A DNA stretch of 8,986 bases, from the NCBI GenBank assembly GCA_903868455.1, contig CAIPVK010000027.1:1-8986 (forward strand). Reading direction: 5' to 3'. Positions 8,207-8,986 of this stretch are shown here, piece after piece. Numbering within the stretch: position 1 is the first letter of the stretch; each line of letters opens with the position of its first letter. The notes under the pieces are model-generated. The model searched no databases and was not told the origin of the DNA. It saw only the letters and a program-made list of their open reading frames with translations. The translations under genes were made by a program, and so were the position numbers. Source of the DNA: an uncultured Opitutia bacterium. Its GTDB lineage: Bacteria > Verrucomicrobiota > Verrucomicrobiia > Opitutales > UBA953.

Positions 8207-8983
8207 TCAGGCCTTGACCGAGCGGGCGGCGCTGCGGACCAAGTCGGTGAAGCTCTTGGCCTCGAGGGCGGCGCCGCCGATCAGGCCGCCGTCGATGTCG
8301 GTCTCGGCCAGGAGGGCGTCGGCGTTGTCGGGCTTCATCGAGCCGCCGTAGAGGATGCGGGTGCGGGAGGCGGTCTCGAGGCCGAGGAGCTGGCCGAGCC
8401 GGGCGCGGATGAAGGCGTGGACCTCCTGGGCCATGGCGGGGGTGGCGGTCTTGCCGGTGCCGATCGCCCAGACGGGCTCGTAGGCGATGACGACCTGTTC
8501 GGCCTTGGCGGCGGGGACGCCGGCCAGGCCGGCCTCGAGCTGGGTGCCGACGACCTCGAGGGTCTTGCCGGCCTCGCGCTCGGCGAGGGTCTCGCCCACG
8601 CAGAGGATCGGGCGGAGGGTGGCCTCGAGCGCGGCGAGGACCTTGCGGTTCACGACGGCGTCGGTCTCGCCGAAGAGCGCGCGGCGCTCGCTATGGCCGA
8701 GGATGACATAGGTGGCGTGGAGGTCGCGGAGCATCGGCGCGGAGACCTCGCCGGTGAAGGCGCCGCCGGCCTTCTCGTGCAGGTTCTGGGCGCCGAGGGC
8801 GATGTGGCTGCCCTCGAGGAGGCGGCCGACGCGGTCGAGCGCGGTGAAGGGCGGGCAGACGACGACATGGACCTGGGACTCGTTGCCGATGGCGGCCTTG
8901 AGCGCGGTGGCGAGCTCGGCGGCCTCGGTGGCGGTCTTGTTCATCTTCCAGTTGCCGGCGATGAGGGGGATGCGGAGGGACAT
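8207..8983 (-). CDS. tpiA: Triosephosphate isomerase
   Basis: A 258-residue protein of the usual TIM length. This cytosolic enzyme of glycolysis and gluconeogenesis interconverts dihydroxyacetone phosphate and glyceraldehyde 3-phosphate. All catalytic landmarks are present: N11 and K13 in GNWKMN, the electrophile H97 in ILGHSERR, the catalytic base E169 in AYEPVWAIGTG, the flexible loop 6 that follows (about 170-180), and the phosphate-binding YGGS (212-215) and GGLIGGA (232-238). The ATG at 8983 places GNWKMN at residue 10, as is normal for the family, and is the only sensible start visible. Only 3 nt of upstream sequence are in the window, so its promoter or operon partners cannot be judged. 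A strong terminator follows, so it is not part of the act operon. Confidence 0.98.
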   Translation of the reverse strand: MSLRIPLIAGNWKMNKTATEAAELATALKAAIGNESQVHVVVCPPFTALDRVGRLLEGSHIALGAQNLHEKAGGAFTGEVSAPMLRDLHATYVILGHSERRALFGETDAVVNRKVLAALEATLRPILCVGETLAEREAGKTLEVVGTQLEAGLAGVPAAKAEQVVIAYEPVWAIGTGKTATPAMAQEVHAFIRARLGQLLGLETASRTRILYGGSMKPDNADALLAETDIDGGLIGGAALEAKSFTDLVRSAARSVKA

Positions 8984-8986
8984 GGG

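Overview
The window is a GC-rich bacterial chromosome segment with all its genes on the minus strand. It holds a nearly complete alternative complex III (ACIII) operon, actA-actB-actC-actD-actE-actF, preceded by the separately terminated glycolytic gene tpiA. ACIII is a quinol:electron-acceptor oxidoreductase that replaces the cytochrome bc1 complex in many aerobic or facultative bacteria. The organism cannot be named from this sequence alone. The ACIII, the very GC-rich codon use, the tight operon and the near absence of Shine-Dalgarno motifs fit a Verrucomicrobia-like (for example Opitutaceae) or related PVC-group bacterium. Other ACIII-bearing GC-rich phyla remain possible.

Layout, in the direction of transcription (high to low coordinates). 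tpiA (8983-8207) is complete, begins only 3 nt from the window edge, and ends at a strong intrinsic terminator (8149-8181). A 361-nt gap without a convincing gene follows (7846-8206). It contains a 70-bp AT-rich island with a perfect 9-bp inverted repeat and a candidate promoter, then a GC-rich leader with a G-quadruplex-type motif. The act genes come next, with gaps of only 4-33 nt: actA (pentaheme cytochrome c, 7845-7150), actB (iron-sulfur/molybdopterin-fold fusion, 7129-3773), actC (NrfD-like quinol-site membrane subunit, 3739-2330), actD (two-helix membrane subunit, 2311-1718), actE (monoheme cytochrome c, 1713-997) and actF (second NrfD-like membrane subunit, 986 to the left edge, truncated by the window after 328 residues).

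From family knowledge, the genes work together as follows. Quinol is oxidised at ActC, electrons enter the Fe-S clusters of ActB, pass to the hemes of ActA and ActE, and leave to a periplasmic carrier or directly to a cytochrome oxidase. ActD and ActF complete the membrane part.

This is a known system, not an undescribed one. The items most worth a second look are regulatory or compositional: the AT island and inverted repeat before actA, the G-rich leader, C-rich spacers with no Shine-Dalgarno motif before most act genes, and the absence of TTA, CTA and TCA codons across actB-actC-actD.
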